Positions 9,198 to 17,463 of a DNA stretch of 64,000 nt are shown here, piece after piece (position 1 is the first letter of the stretch; the number at the start of each line of letters is the position of its first letter). The stretch is from an uncultured Ruegeria sp. GTDB lineage: Bacteria; Pseudomonadota; Alphaproteobacteria; Rhodobacterales; Rhodobacteraceae. The notes beneath the pieces are model-generated. The model saw only the letters and a list, made by a program, of their open reading frames with translations, was not told the DNA's origin and ran no database searches. Both the position numbers and the translations under genes were made by a program. The stretch covers positions 112,656-176,655 of the forward strand of contig NZ_CANMQQ010000010.1 of the NCBI RefSeq assembly GCF_947500045.1, given 5' to 3'.

Positions 9198-9224
9198 AGT
9201 GCGTTCCTTTTTTGTGGATAGGTG

Positions 9225-9626
9225 TCAGGTAATCGGCTCTGGGTCAGGGCGCGCGAAGATCACCTCTCGCGTGACCTGCCAGCGGTTGTCTTCGAAAATC
9301 AGATCGATGCTGAGCTCAAGCACTTTGCGGGCATCACCGATTGGCACACGTCGCGTGATCAGGACATGTCCTTGGTCTCCATTGGCTTCAACGGTGTTGA
9401 AGCGTGCCCATTTGTGATCATCCGGGTTGGTGTCTTTGATTGAGTTGGCCATCAGCGCCATGAAACCGGGTTTGTCAAAACGTGCCAATTCGCCACTGAT
9501 GTCCAGCATCAGGATTTGCATGTCATTATGATAAATGCGGTCAAGGCCGCTGGCATCGCCGTGGACCGCGACATTCATCAGGTCCTCAATCGCGGCGCGC
9601 ACGCCTGTTTCTGTTCTGTCTGTCAT
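9225..9626 (-). CDS. NTF2-like (SnoaL) protein, cytoplasmic
   Basis: A 133-residue NTF2-fold protein without a signal peptide. The helix-rich start (GVRAAIEDLMNVAVHGDASGLDRIYHNDMQILM) and the closing sheet (WQVTREVIFARPDPEPIT) fit the SnoaL-like superfamily. A strong ribosome site, AAGGAGA, stands before the ATG. It sits between the peroxiredoxin-like gene (12 bases upstream) and the secreted NTF2-like gene, on the same strand, and so belongs to a three-gene unit facing a TetR gene. Members of this fold act as isomerases, hydrolases or binding proteins; nothing here fixes the reaction. Confidence 0.72.
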   Translation of the reverse strand: MTDRTETGVRAAIEDLMNVAVHGDASGLDRIYHNDMQILMLDISGELARFDKPGFMALMANSIKDTNPDDHKWARFNTVEANGDQGHVLITRRVPIGDARKVLELSIDLIFEDNRWQVTREVIFARPDPEPIT

Positions 9627-9638
9627 AGTCGATCTCCT

Positions 9639-10172
9639 TCAAGCGTGAGTGCCGTTGACGGGGAAGTCACCTGACAACCCACGCAGGAACCGGATGCCCA
9701 TCACAAGGCTTGTCAGGCTGGGGCGGGCGAACGGAACATTCGAAATATCGACAATCTGCAGTACGCCCTGATCGTTGATGACGAACAGACCGGGCTCGGC
9801 AAACGGCCCTTCGACATCCATCCCATTGCGCGGTCCGGAGATGTACAGACCCAGCGTCTGCATCTGCTCAACGCTCAGACCATAGCCGATATCGAAGGTT
9901 GGTGAGACCTCTTGCATCTGTGCGGTGGCGCGCTCTGCGCTGTCGGCCGAGACCGCCAGGACATCGACGCCCAAAGCGTTCAGGTCAGGGAGCGCGCTGT
10001 TCAAATCTCGCAAGTAGGTCGTGCAAAGCGGGCAGTGTTTACCGCGATAGACGACGGTCAACATCCAGTCGTACCCGTCCCTGGGAGTGGACAGGCTTCG
10101 GGTACGGCCTCCAAGCACAGGTATATTGATCGCCGGAAATGCCTTTCCGACGGCAGGTTTGGGGCTGGTCAT
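9639..10172 (-). CDS. Peroxiredoxin-like (AhpC/TSA) protein
   Basis: A 177-residue thioredoxin-fold protein of the AhpC/TSA superfamily. The segment VVYRGKHCPLCTTYLRDL near residue 42 carries two cysteines as CPLC, the place of the redox-active cysteine; classical peroxiredoxins have a PxxxTxxC motif instead, so this is a divergent peroxiredoxin-like or redoxin type. DVLAVSADSAERATAQM is the usual following strand and helix. It is the first gene of a unit with two NTF2-like genes and is divergent from a TetR regulator 72 bases away. Reduction of a peroxide or of a disulfide target is likely; the partner is not visible. Confidence 0.75.
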   Translation of the reverse strand: MTSPKPAVGKAFPAINIPVLGGRTRSLSTPRDGYDWMLTVVYRGKHCPLCTTYLRDLNSALPDLNALGVDVLAVSADSAERATAQMQEVSPTFDIGYGLSVEQMQTLGLYISGPRNGMDVEGPFAEPGLFVINDQGVLQIVDISNVPFARPSLTSLVMGIRFLRGLSGDFPVNGTHA

Positions 10173-10187
10173 GAGGAACCTTTCTGA

Positions 10188-10255
10188 TTATATATCGAAT
10201 GATACATAACTATCATGATCACGCGAGAGTCAAGGAATTATATATTGACCGATAC
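10188..10255. promoter_or_regulatory. Direct repeats and dyad in the TetR promoter region
   Basis: TTATATATCGAATGATAC (10188-10205) is repeated exactly 50 bases on as TTATATATTGACCGATAC (10238-10255), with three mismatches. A perfect dyad ATGATA-N6-TATCAT lies at 10199-10216. Both are in the gap between the divergent peroxiredoxin-like and tetR genes, so they are good operator candidates for the TetR protein. Confidence 0.45.
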
Positions 10256-10853
10256 AAAAAAATTGGGCCGCCCAAGAACCTTCGATTACGACGAAGCCCT
10301 TATGCAGGCGATGTCGGTCTTCTGGACCAAGGGATATGACGGTGCGTCGCTGCGTGATCTGACGCAGGCAATGGGGATTACCGGGCCCAGTCTGTATGCG
10401 GCCTTCGGTGACAAGCGAGAACTATATCTCAAAACCATCGACCTTTATGCGGACGTGGATGGTTGTGCGCCAGTCGTGGCCTTTGAAGCAGAGGAGGACA
10501 TCACCAAAGCTATCAAAGGATTTCTGTCCGAAGTGGTCCACTATGCAACGGAGCACGAAAGCGGGGCAAAGGGTTGTTTTCTGGCATCCAGCGTGGTCAC
10601 GACGGTCGGGCAGGTCGAAGGAGTTGCTGAACGCGTCGAGGCGGCGATTGACGACACCGAGAAACGCCTCGCTGCTCGGTTTGATCGAGAAATCGAAAAA
10701 GGCACGTTGCACGAAGATTTTCCCTCCCGTGAACGGGCTGCACTTCTCTACGATCTGAGGCAAGGCTACATGTTCAGAGGGCGCGCTGGTTGGTGTGGCG
10801 AGCGTATGCAAAAGGATATCGATTCTCGAGTACAGATGCTGCTCGCTTTTTGA
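10245..10853 (+). CDS. TetR/AcrR-family regulator
   Basis: A 202-residue TetR-type repressor. The DNA-binding helices read ALMQAMSVFWTKGYDGASLRDLTQAMGITGPSLYAAFGDKRELY, with the usual AFGDKREL end of the HTH. The C-terminal half is the ligand domain and carries KGCFLASSV, as in the YezE/AcrR-like group that often controls redox or detoxification genes. I chose the TTG at 10245 because AAGGA precedes it by eight bases; the upstream ATG at 10215 has no ribosome site and lies inside a dyad. It is divergent from the peroxiredoxin and NTF2-like genes and most likely represses both directions. Confidence 0.8.
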   Translation: MTDTKKLGRPRTFDYDEALMQAMSVFWTKGYDGASLRDLTQAMGITGPSLYAAFGDKRELYLKTIDLYADVDGCAPVVAFEAEEDITKAIKGFLSEVVHYATEHESGAKGCFLASSVVTTVGQVEGVAERVEAAIDDTEKRLAARFDREIEKGTLHEDFPSRERAALLYDLRQGYMFRGRAGWCGERMQKDIDSRVQMLLAF

Positions 10854-11104
10854 CGGCCAAAGCTTAAGCGTTTTTGAGAGATCTCTGTTAACCCCGTACA
10901 AAAGGAGCCTTTGAAATACCTTTTTCACTACGTTCGTCTTGTTGAAATCAGATGCAAATAAACGTCTCTTTTGCAGTACCGCGTAGCAAAATTGCTTGGC
11001 ACAACGAAGTTGGGAATTTGGTAGATTCTGTGGAAAAACAACGTGATGCTGGCGCGGAAAGTGTCTTCCAGTACACGGCGCAGAGGTCTTTCCTATCAGA
11101 CATT
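10854..11104. other. Non-coding stretch next to an IS remnant
   Basis: Together with 11105-11558 this makes a 700-base stretch with no intact gene. The first 250 bases show no recognisable coding sequence or terminator beyond a short GCTTAAGC palindrome followed by five T residues after the tetR stop. Confidence 0.4.
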
Positions 11105-11437
11105 TCACGATTGCTGTGGTGCAGGAAAGATCTTAGCCAGTTTCCGGAGGTTTTGAGCGGTTGCGGCGAGGAAGAATTTATCATTTGCGCGACATGGGCC
11201 AACTGATCTGAGGCGTCCTGGCCCGAGGATGCATTTGAGGTGGGTGAAGAGCATCTCGACCTTCTTTCTGAGTGTTATCGAGATGTCGTACTGGAAGGTT
11301 TTTGCGATATCACGAGCGACTTGGCGGGTGTCTTCGTTTTCTTCGCGGGTCATGTTGCAGGGATCTGCGCTTGGGCAGCACTTGGTTTCGGATAGGTAGG
11401 TTTGGTAGGTCAGCTCAATCAACGACGGCCAGATCAC
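11105..11437 (-). pseudogene. Truncated IS transposase, IS1182-like C-terminus
   Basis: The complementary strand encodes about 110 residues that look like the C-terminal end of an IS1182-type transposase: a cysteine-rich piece, then TRQVARDIAKTF, then KKVEMLFTHLKCILGPGRLR and FFLAATAQNLRKLAK, which is the closing region of that family. The catalytic N-terminal two thirds are missing, and no matching element ends are seen, so this is a dead fragment. It marks past insertion and deletion between the tetR gene and the following DsbA-like gene. The exact IS family is judged from the tail only. Confidence 0.65.
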
Positions 11438-11558
11438 TGTTTGCGGCGTCCCAGATTTCCCCCCTGCGTCGAGTACTGTTTGCTTCAGATTCGGTCAAGT
11501 TGGCTCCAGTTGCTATGCGCCGGTCCCTGACCAAGCCTTTTTTGATGCGCACCATAGT

Positions 11559-12194
11559 CTAGGTCACAAACTTATTTGCAGCGAATGGCTGAACAAGCGC
11601 CCTCTCCAAAAAATCTAATCGATCTTGGCCATAGAACATGTCTCCATCCAGTATGAACGTCGGGGACCCCAGAACTCCGCATTCGATAGCGTCTTTTGCA
11701 TTCTTGGAATGAATATCTTGAACTCCGGCAGACAATGCCGCCTCTAGTAGAGCGTCAGGATCAATGTCGACATTGCGAGCAACCTTCGCCAGCGTTGCGC
11801 AATCCGAAATATCCGCATTGTCGCGCCAGTGTGACTGCATAATCGCGAATGCGAGCGTATTGACGTCAACATTAGATTGAGACGCAGCTATCAACATACC
11901 ATTCGCAAGACCAAGTGGTTTCCAGTGATGGGTTGGGGTATGAGAGAGAATCTCCACCTCCCGAAACTCCGCCCACCGTTCTATTTCCCGACCGAAATAG
12001 TAGTTTTTGTGAGTGGAGCTCCGCTCTTCGTATTGTTGCGCACCTGATGCATATACGACCAAATCCAAGTCGATCGGCCGATGCCGTAAGACAGCATTGT
12101 GAGCTAAGCAGATTTCTTGCAATCGCCGATACCCAATATAGGCAAAGGCCGAGTGCGCAGAGTAGAAAAATTCAATGTTGCATGTATCGCTCAT
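11559..12194 (-). CDS. DsbA-like / 2-hydroxychromene-2-carboxylate isomerase-family protein
   Basis: A 211-residue thioredoxin-fold protein of the kappa glutathione transferase/HCCA isomerase type. It starts with IEFFYSAHSAFAYIG, where DsbA would have CxxC, and ends with the family's GVLGSPTFILDGDMFYGQDRLDFLE. Members use glutathione to isomerise aromatic ring-cleavage intermediates or conjugate electrophiles. The start is uncertain: ATG 12194 gives the usual family N-terminus, whereas in-frame ATG 12218 and TTG 12227 would add a short basic tail. It stands alone between the IS remnant and the asnC gene, convergent with nothing, and no substrate can be inferred. Confidence 0.75.
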   Translation of the reverse strand: MSDTCNIEFFYSAHSAFAYIGYRRLQEICLAHNAVLRHRPIDLDLVVYASGAQQYEERSSTHKNYYFGREIERWAEFREVEILSHTPTHHWKPLGLANGMLIAASQSNVDVNTLAFAIMQSHWRDNADISDCATLAKVARNVDIDPDALLEAALSAGVQDIHSKNAKDAIECGVLGSPTFILDGDMFYGQDRLDFLERALVQPFAANKFVT

Positions 12195-12341
12195 CAAGGT
12201 CACAATCTCTTTCCTCATTTTTCTCAAAAAGCTTAAATATAGTTTGTCAATCCACCTTCGAAAATTGGTATCCCGGAGTAAATATTGTTTGTTTGGTTTG
12301 GCGGCTTTAGGCCGATTACGGGGTGTAACCTATGTATCATT

Positions 12342-12788
12342 TCACACACTGGACAGAAGAATACTGGTTTCACTGTTTACAACACCATCAATCAGCCGCA
12401 CCTCGCGCAGGGTACGGTCGAAATCAGAAAGTGTAGTTACGGTGACTTCCGCGATTAGGTCCCATTTCCCGCTGGTCGTGTGCATCATCGTCAGCTCAGG
12501 TAATCCGCGCAACTTGCGGATTACCTGAGATGTGTTTTTCCCCATTACCTCAATCATCATGATGGCGCGGATCTGGTCCACCTCGTAGTCTTCTCGCACG
12601 CGGGCAGTGAAGCCCAAGAGTGCACCGCTTTCCAGCAATCGATCCAGTCGCGTTTGCACCGTACCACGGGATACTCCCATGATCTCAGCTAGTTTAGACA
12701 CAGAAGCGCGCCCGTCCTTACGTAGCAGGCTGATCAACAACCGGTCGTAATCGTCAAAGATGTGTTTTGCGCGGTTGCTGTGTTTCAT
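12342..12788 (-). CDS. Lrp/AsnC-family regulator
   Basis: A 148-residue feast/famine regulator. The N-terminal HTH reads DYDRLLISLLRKDGRASVSKLAEIMGVSRGTVQTRLDRL, and the C-terminal RAM domain (about residues 70-145) would bind an amino acid, with LPELTMMHTTSGKWDLIAEV at the ligand interface. The gene is divergent from ornithine cyclodeaminase and ctlX. Lrp-family proteins commonly activate their neighbour in response to its substrate, so ornithine, citrulline or arginine is the likely effector. A perfect palindrome lies 16 bases upstream of its start and could be its binding site. Confidence 0.87.
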   Translation of the reverse strand: MKHSNRAKHIFDDYDRLLISLLRKDGRASVSKLAEIMGVSRGTVQTRLDRLLESGALLGFTARVREDYEVDQIRAIMMIEVMGKNTSQVIRKLRGLPELTMMHTTSGKWDLIAEVTVTTLSDFDRTLREVRLIDGVVNSETSILLSSV

Positions 12789-12803
12789 CGCCGATTTCTA
12801 CAG

Positions 12804-12813
12804 ATTGTACAAT
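12804..12813. promoter_or_regulatory. Palindrome ATTGTACAAT between asnC and ocd
   Basis: A perfect 10-bp palindrome lies in the AT-rich gap between the divergent asnC-type and ornithine cyclodeaminase genes, with weaker CTA/TAG symmetry around it. Lrp/AsnC proteins bind short AT-rich dyads, so this is a plausible operator. Confidence 0.4.
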
Positions 12814-12923
12814 ATTTAGTAGCATAATAACCAAAAATGCAGAAAATTTGTAGCAAGTTTTGGATGGGGTCTGCAATTTGAAGATTGGATAGTGGGGCAG
12901 TTCAAACAATAACAGGATTACCC

Positions 12924-13994
12924 ATGTTTGCCCCTGCACCTTCCGAACGCGCCTATGTTCCCTTTGTCAGCGTCGACAACATGATGCAGTTGATCCACCG
13001 GATCGGAATTGAACCGATGCTGGCCGGGATCGCCGGATATATCGAAGAGGATTTCCGCCGTTGGGAGTTATTTGACAAAACCCCACGTGTGGCCGCGCAT
13101 TCGAATGAGGGCGTGATTGAACTGATGCCCACTTCGGACGGCAGCACGTATGGGTTCAAGTATGTCAACGGCCACCCCAAGAACACCAAAGAAGGCCTGC
13201 AAACCGTTACTGCTTTTGGCCTTCTGGCGGATGTCAATACTGGCTATCCGGTGCTTTTGACCGAGATGACCGTGCTAACGGCGCTGCGCACCGCGGCGAC
13301 TTCGGCCGTGGTGGCGAAATATTTAGCACCCAAAGGTGCCCGCACCATGGCGATGATCGGCAATGGTGCGCAATCGGAATTCCAAGCGATGGCAATGAAG
13401 GAAATATGTGGCATCGACAACATCCGCCTTTACGATATCGATCCAAAGGCAACTAAAAAGCTCATGCGCAATCTGGAAGGACGCGGTGTGACAATGGTGG
13501 CCATTAGCTCCGCCGAAGAGGCCGTGCAGGGGGCAGACATTATCACCACTTGCACTGCCGACAAGCAGAACGCAACAGTGCTGAACGACAACATGGTCGG
13601 TTATGGAGTACATATCAACGCCATCGGTGGCGATTGCCCGGGCAAGACGGAACTGGCAGGTGCGATCCTGACACGTGCGGACGTGTTCGTGGAATATCCA
13701 CCGCAGACCCGGATCGAAGGAGAAATCCAGCAAATGCCTGATGATTTCCCTGTGATTGAGATGTGGAAAGTCATCACCGGTCAGTCTGAGGGGCGCACCA
13801 GCGATCGTCAAATCACTCTGTTTGATGGAGTGGGCTTTGCGACCGAGGATTTCTCGGCGCTGCGCTACATTCGCGATCGGCTGGAGGGCACCGGGCTTTA
13901 TCAGGATCTCGATATGCTGGCCGATCCTGACGACCCGCGCGATCTATTTGGCATGGTCTTGCGGGCGACTCCAATGAAGGCGGGCGTGGAATGA
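12924..13994 (+). CDS. ocd: Ornithine cyclodeaminase, second copy
   Basis: A 356-residue ornithine cyclodeaminase, very similar along its whole length to the protein at 2957-4006. It keeps KYVNGHPKNTKEGLQTVTAF, MAMIGNGAQSEFQ (NAD site, near residue 143) and HINAIGGDCPGKTE. It makes proline and ammonia from ornithine. ATG 12924 is chosen because AGGA stands seven bases before it and homology to the paralogue begins right after (SERAYVPFVSV). The last codons overlap the start of ctlX by four bases, so ornithine released by CtlX is handed to an enzyme made from the same message. An AsnC-type regulator is divergent. Confidence 0.9.
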   Translation: MFAPAPSERAYVPFVSVDNMMQLIHRIGIEPMLAGIAGYIEEDFRRWELFDKTPRVAAHSNEGVIELMPTSDGSTYGFKYVNGHPKNTKEGLQTVTAFGLLADVNTGYPVLLTEMTVLTALRTAATSAVVAKYLAPKGARTMAMIGNGAQSEFQAMAMKEICGIDNIRLYDIDPKATKKLMRNLEGRGVTMVAISSAEEAVQGADIITTCTADKQNATVLNDNMVGYGVHINAIGGDCPGKTELAGAILTRADVFVEYPPQTRIEGEIQQMPDDFPVIEMWKVITGQSEGRTSDRQITLFDGVGFATEDFSALRYIRDRLEGTGLYQDLDMLADPDDPRDLFGMVLRATPMKAGVE

Positions 13995-14926
13995 TCCGCT
14001 CTTCAGTTCAGGCCCCTGGTGCTGTCGTCATGATACGCCCGCACCATTTCACCGTGAACACAGAAACTGCCGCTGACAATGCGTTTCAGGCGGCAGTGAA
14101 TGCTGGCAATTCGGATAAAGCAGATTATGCCGCCCGCGCTTATGAAGAGCACACGCGTGCAGTCAAAGTGCTGCGGGAAAACGGAGTAAGTGTGCATGTG
14201 TTTGAAGGTGAGGATCTCGCCACTCCTGATTGTGTCTTTCCCAACAACTGGTTCTCGACACATGCGGGCGGTCATGTGGCAGTCTATCCGATGAAGGCAA
14301 AAAACCGGCGGTTGGAGCGGCGTCAGGATATCCTTGAGATGCTCAAGGTTGAATACCGCGTTCAGGATATCATCGATTATTCGGGGCTGGAGCCGGACGG
14401 TCTTTTCCTAGAGGGAACCGGGGCGATGGTCCTCGATCACATTGATCGGGTGGCATATGCAGTGGAAAGCGACAGGACCAATCCAATCGCGTTGGAACGA
14501 TTCTGCACACACTTCAATTTTGAGCCCATGGTCTTTGCTGCTCAGGATGACAAGGGCACATCAATCTATCACACCAATGTTTTGATGTGCATCGGAACCG
14601 GTTTTGCCCTGATCGGGGCCGAAATGATCCCCGATCTCGCGCGCCGGGCTGAGGTCTTGGCCCGGCTGGGGGAAACCGGACGCGATGTAGTTGTGCTCAC
14701 TAACAATCAGATTGCCGGTTTTGCGGGTAATGCAATCGAGCTGATGGGACGGGACGGATTGATCCTGGCGCTGTCTCAGGCGGCTTATGAAGTGCTGACC
14801 CCCGAACAGCGTTTGCGTATCGAATTCTATGCCAAGCTGGTGCCTCTGGCCATTCCAACCATTGAAATGGCAGGCGGCTCGGTGCGGTGCACCATCGCGG
14901 GGATACATCTGTCACCTCGAGCCTGA
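13991..14926 (+). CDS. ctlX: Citrulline hydrolase CtlX (guanidino-modifying superfamily)
   Basis: A 311-residue member of the arginine deiminase/dimethylargininase fold. The opening QAPGAVVMIRPHHFTVNTETAADNAF is split around the family's substrate loop; PDCVFPNNWFSTH near residue 77 and LEGTGAMVLDH near 138 carry active-site acids and histidines. The catalytic cysteine is in GGSVRCTIAGIHL near the end. CtlX proteins hydrolyse citrulline to ornithine, carbon dioxide and ammonia. The ATGA overlap with ornithine cyclodeaminase gives a two-step citrulline-to-proline route. Dimethylarginine hydrolase or arginine deiminase activity is the alternative for this superfamily, but the N-terminal pattern favours CtlX. 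Confidence 0.82.
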   Translation: MIRSSVQAPGAVVMIRPHHFTVNTETAADNAFQAAVNAGNSDKADYAARAYEEHTRAVKVLRENGVSVHVFEGEDLATPDCVFPNNWFSTHAGGHVAVYPMKAKNRRLERRQDILEMLKVEYRVQDIIDYSGLEPDGLFLEGTGAMVLDHIDRVAYAVESDRTNPIALERFCTHFNFEPMVFAAQDDKGTSIYHTNVLMCIGTGFALIGAEMIPDLARRAEVLARLGETGRDVVVLTNNQIAGFAGNAIELMGRDGLILALSQAAYEVLTPEQRLRIEFYAKLVPLAIPTIEMAGGSVRCTIAGIHLSPRA

Positions 14927-15695
14927 TGCGGTGATGAATACGCACTCGATGTTTATGAGGTGAGCGGGCTTAACTCGGTAATGGAGGAGTTATGGGAGCA
15001 CGGATCGCATCTAGAGGAGTGCAACAGTGACCTGCTGCCAAAGGAGTATTAGTGACAGACTAGGTGTTTACCGCCGGGATCTGGTTGATCGGCTTCAAAA
15101 AGGATTCTGTTTAGCTCTATTGTTCATATGTATCTGATAGGTGTGGAATTCATCCGGTGTTGCTAAGTCAGGTGAATGCTTCAGGAAGCTGGCGAGATCC
15201 TTGACCGCGCGAATCTTCGCCTTCTTGGTTTTGTTGCCGTGCCATCAATGCATATATCCTTCAATACCCGCTCCCGTAGCGGTGTGGTTCTTTCCACTCT
15301 CCTTAGAACTACCTTGATCGAATGAGAAAGCCCAAATCGACAGAAGGGCCAGAAGAATCGCAGATCGTGCGCGCTCACTGGATCATTGGATGCCGAAACC
15401 ACAAGCGCCTGTGCCGTGGTAGCGACTTCTTCTTTGTTTCGTATTTTACCATTTCGCGCTACACGCAGCGAAGGTCTACATTTGTTATGTTGGCAATGTT
15501 CGCTGCGCCAGTTCTTAGAACGGGTTTTAGGATCACGATCAGCTTAGCATGATTACATTAATCGCGACCTTTACCAGTCTTTTACTAGCGAAAGCTCGGA
15601 GAGGCAGGATGCAGTCGGTGTATGAACATGTCTATCGAAGATAGGGGATCCCAAGGCGGAAACAGAACTAAATCCAGCCATGTCTTGCTCGGTAT
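14927..15695. other. Region without a recognisable gene
   Basis: About 770 bases lie between ctlX and a LysR gene that ends here. Short open frames exist on both strands, but none has a ribosome site together with a familiar protein pattern. A basic stretch encoded on the complement near 15181-15402 could be decayed coding DNA; I cannot name it. Confidence 0.45.
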
Positions 15696-16598
15696 CTACT
15701 GCAATCGAGTTTCGGTCTTCGCCAGATCAATGAACGCCCGCAGCCGTCGGGGCATGTGCCGCTTGCTTTGATAGTTAATCGAGTAGCGGGGCATAGAAGC
15801 CAGATGTTTACCCAGGACTTCGACAAGATCACCTTTGGCAACGTAAGGCGCAGCAATTTCGCCATAGACATAGGCGAGGCCCAGCCCTTGGGCTGCGTAG
15901 TTCAGCAGCGAACGCATGTCATTAGCCACCATCCTTGGTTTGGGCTGCATAACATAAGCTCCTTCTGGACCGGTGAATCCCCAAGGAGCAAGCCGATCGC
16001 CGCGACCGAACGCGTAACAGATCGTGTCGTGATCCAAGACCTCCCTCGGGTGCTTTGGGGTTCCGCGTTCATCGAGATAGCTGTGCGCCGCGACAATCGT
16101 CATATTGAGTTCCGGGCCAACAGGTAGGGCGTGTGTGTCTGCGGCCATCATGGTCTGTGACCTTATCGCTGCATCGATGCCCGAGGTCAGAAGGTCCACC
16201 TTTTTATCGTCATATATGACTTCGACCTGAACGGTCGGATAGGTCATGGCGAACCTTGCGAGTAGATCGTCAAGAAAGAAGGGACCTGCGCTATACGGCG
16301 CGGAAAGACGTAACGTGCCGCTTACCTGGTCTTTCTCTTCGTCCAGTGCGCTTAGTGCGCCTTCGAGGTCCGTGACGGCCGGGAAGCTACGTGCATAGAG
16401 CTGTTCTCCAACGGTGGTCAGGGCAACCGACCGGGTTGATCGCTCAAAGAGTCGTACACCCAGCCTGTCCTCGAAACGCTGAATGGCTTCACTCACTGAT
16501 GCAGGTGATTGATGCAAATGCTCAGCAGCTGCGCGGAAGCCACCCCGGCGAGCAACTTCTACGAAGACACGGATTTCTCCAAAATTGTTCTGGCTCAT
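15696..16598 (-). CDS. LysR-family regulator
   Basis: A 300-residue LysR regulator. The HTH covers about residues 5-65: IRVFVEVARRGGFRAAAEHLHQSPASVSEAIQRFEDRLGVRLFER. The effector domain (about 90-295) carries RLSAPYSAGPFFLDDLLARF, as in the group near DmlR/PecT-like regulators that control aromatic or quinone stress genes. The gene is divergent from a nine-gene operon beginning at 16698 with 99 bases between, so it is the probable activator or repressor of that operon. The effector is unknown. Confidence 0.88.
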   Translation of the reverse strand: MSQNNFGEIRVFVEVARRGGFRAAAEHLHQSPASVSEAIQRFEDRLGVRLFERSTRSVALTTVGEQLYARSFPAVTDLEGALSALDEEKDQVSGTLRLSAPYSAGPFFLDDLLARFAMTYPTVQVEVIYDDKKVDLLTSGIDAAIRSQTMMAADTHALPVGPELNMTIVAAHSYLDERGTPKHPREVLDHDTICYAFGRGDRLAPWGFTGPEGAYVMQPKPRMVANDMRSLLNYAAQGLGLAYVYGEIAAPYVAKGDLVEVLGKHLASMPRYSINYQSKRHMPRRLRAFIDLAKTETRLQ

Positions 16599-16697
16599 TG
16601 TTCGAAATTTCGATCAGAGTGTCAGGAAAATAGGTGGTTATCCTTACGATAGCAGCAGATTAAGTTCTTCACAAGCCGGACAACCAGGGAGCTTTCA

Positions 16698-17006
16698 ATG
16701 ACCGCGATCACCGAGATATTCGTTCTGAAAATGAAAGAGGGCGCTGATGTTGACGCCATCCGCGAGGCGGCCCGCGCAGACTTTGTAGCGCTCGAAGGCG
16801 TCACATCCTGGGAAACGCTGGTTACGACCGACCGGTCGCGCGACACCCTTTATGCCGAAATTTTCACCTTCCCCGATCACGAGACGGCAAAGCGCGTGAC
16901 GCCCCAATTTGCTAAACGCCCTGCCACCAAGGCGTTCCTTGGCCAAATCGAAGAAATGATCGTTGGTCAGTTTTTCACACCCCATCAACCCAAAACATCG
17001 GAGTAA
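16698..17006 (+). CDS. Dimeric alpha/beta-barrel (ABM-like) protein
   Basis: A 102-residue protein that fits the dimeric alpha/beta-barrel superfamily: a first strand (ITEIFVLKMKEGADVDAIREAA), a central WETLVTTDRSRDTLYAEIFTF strand pair, and a final helix. Antibiotic biosynthesis monooxygenases and related small oxygenases or stress proteins share this fold and size. GGGAG precedes the ATG. It is the first gene after the LysR regulator and starts a same-strand run of small detoxification-type genes, with the next gene four bases on. A role in oxidising a small aromatic compound would fit, but the reaction is not known. Confidence 0.6.
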   Translation: MTAITEIFVLKMKEGADVDAIREAARADFVALEGVTSWETLVTTDRSRDTLYAEIFTFPDHETAKRVTPQFAKRPATKAFLGQIEEMIVGQFFTPHQPKTSE

Positions 17007-17010
17007 GACC

Positions 17011-17397
17011 ATGACTGAACGCGAAGAAATCCAGGGCGCCATCAACGAATGGAACGAAGGCCTCAACAGCGGCGATATCGAGCGGATGGTAGCTTCCTGT
17101 CACCCAGACGTCATGACGGTCAATGAACGCCAGCCCGTGACCGTTGGCACTCAGGCGATCCGTGACAAGTACAATCCGCGCATCGCTGCTGCAGAAATCA
17201 CCTCCGGCTACGACATCGAGGACCTGCAGTTTTACGGCGACACGGCCGTCGTGTCCGGCCGCTTCTACGGCACCATGAAAATGCGCGACACTGGCGAGGT
17301 CAAAGAACCCGAAGGCCGCCTGGTTCTTGGCTACAAACGTGACGAATCTGGCGCCTGGAAGATGTTTCTCGACATTGACAATAACGGTCCTGCTTAA
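17011..17397 (+). CDS. NTF2-like (SnoaL/DUF4440) protein A
   Basis: A 128-residue NTF2-fold protein. EEIQGAINEWNEGLNSGDIERMVASCHPDVMTV is the helical start usual for DUF4440 proteins, and KPEGRLVLGY-type strands close the cone. I chose the ATG at 17011, directly before the TEREE helix, preceded by GGAG; a longer frame upstream overlaps the previous gene. It is the first of three consecutive NTF2-like genes in this operon. The three differ enough in sequence that they are not recent duplicates. They could form a hetero-oligomer or act on successive intermediates; both are speculation. Confidence 0.75.
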   Translation: MTEREEIQGAINEWNEGLNSGDIERMVASCHPDVMTVNERQPVTVGTQAIRDKYNPRIAAAEITSGYDIEDLQFYGDTAVVSGRFYGTMKMRDTGEVKEPEGRLVLGYKRDESGAWKMFLDIDNNGPA

Positions 17398-17463
17398 GCC
17401 TTCCCCTGGTCGTGTCGTCCAGGTGCGACCAGACCTTTCACATTCATCAACAGGAGATGGACA

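Noticed and set aside
14927..15052. Open frame of about 40 codons continuing in frame after the ctlX stop
   Set aside because: CtlX already ends at its usual place, and the extension has no recognisable continuation, so read-through or a nonsense mutation is not supported.
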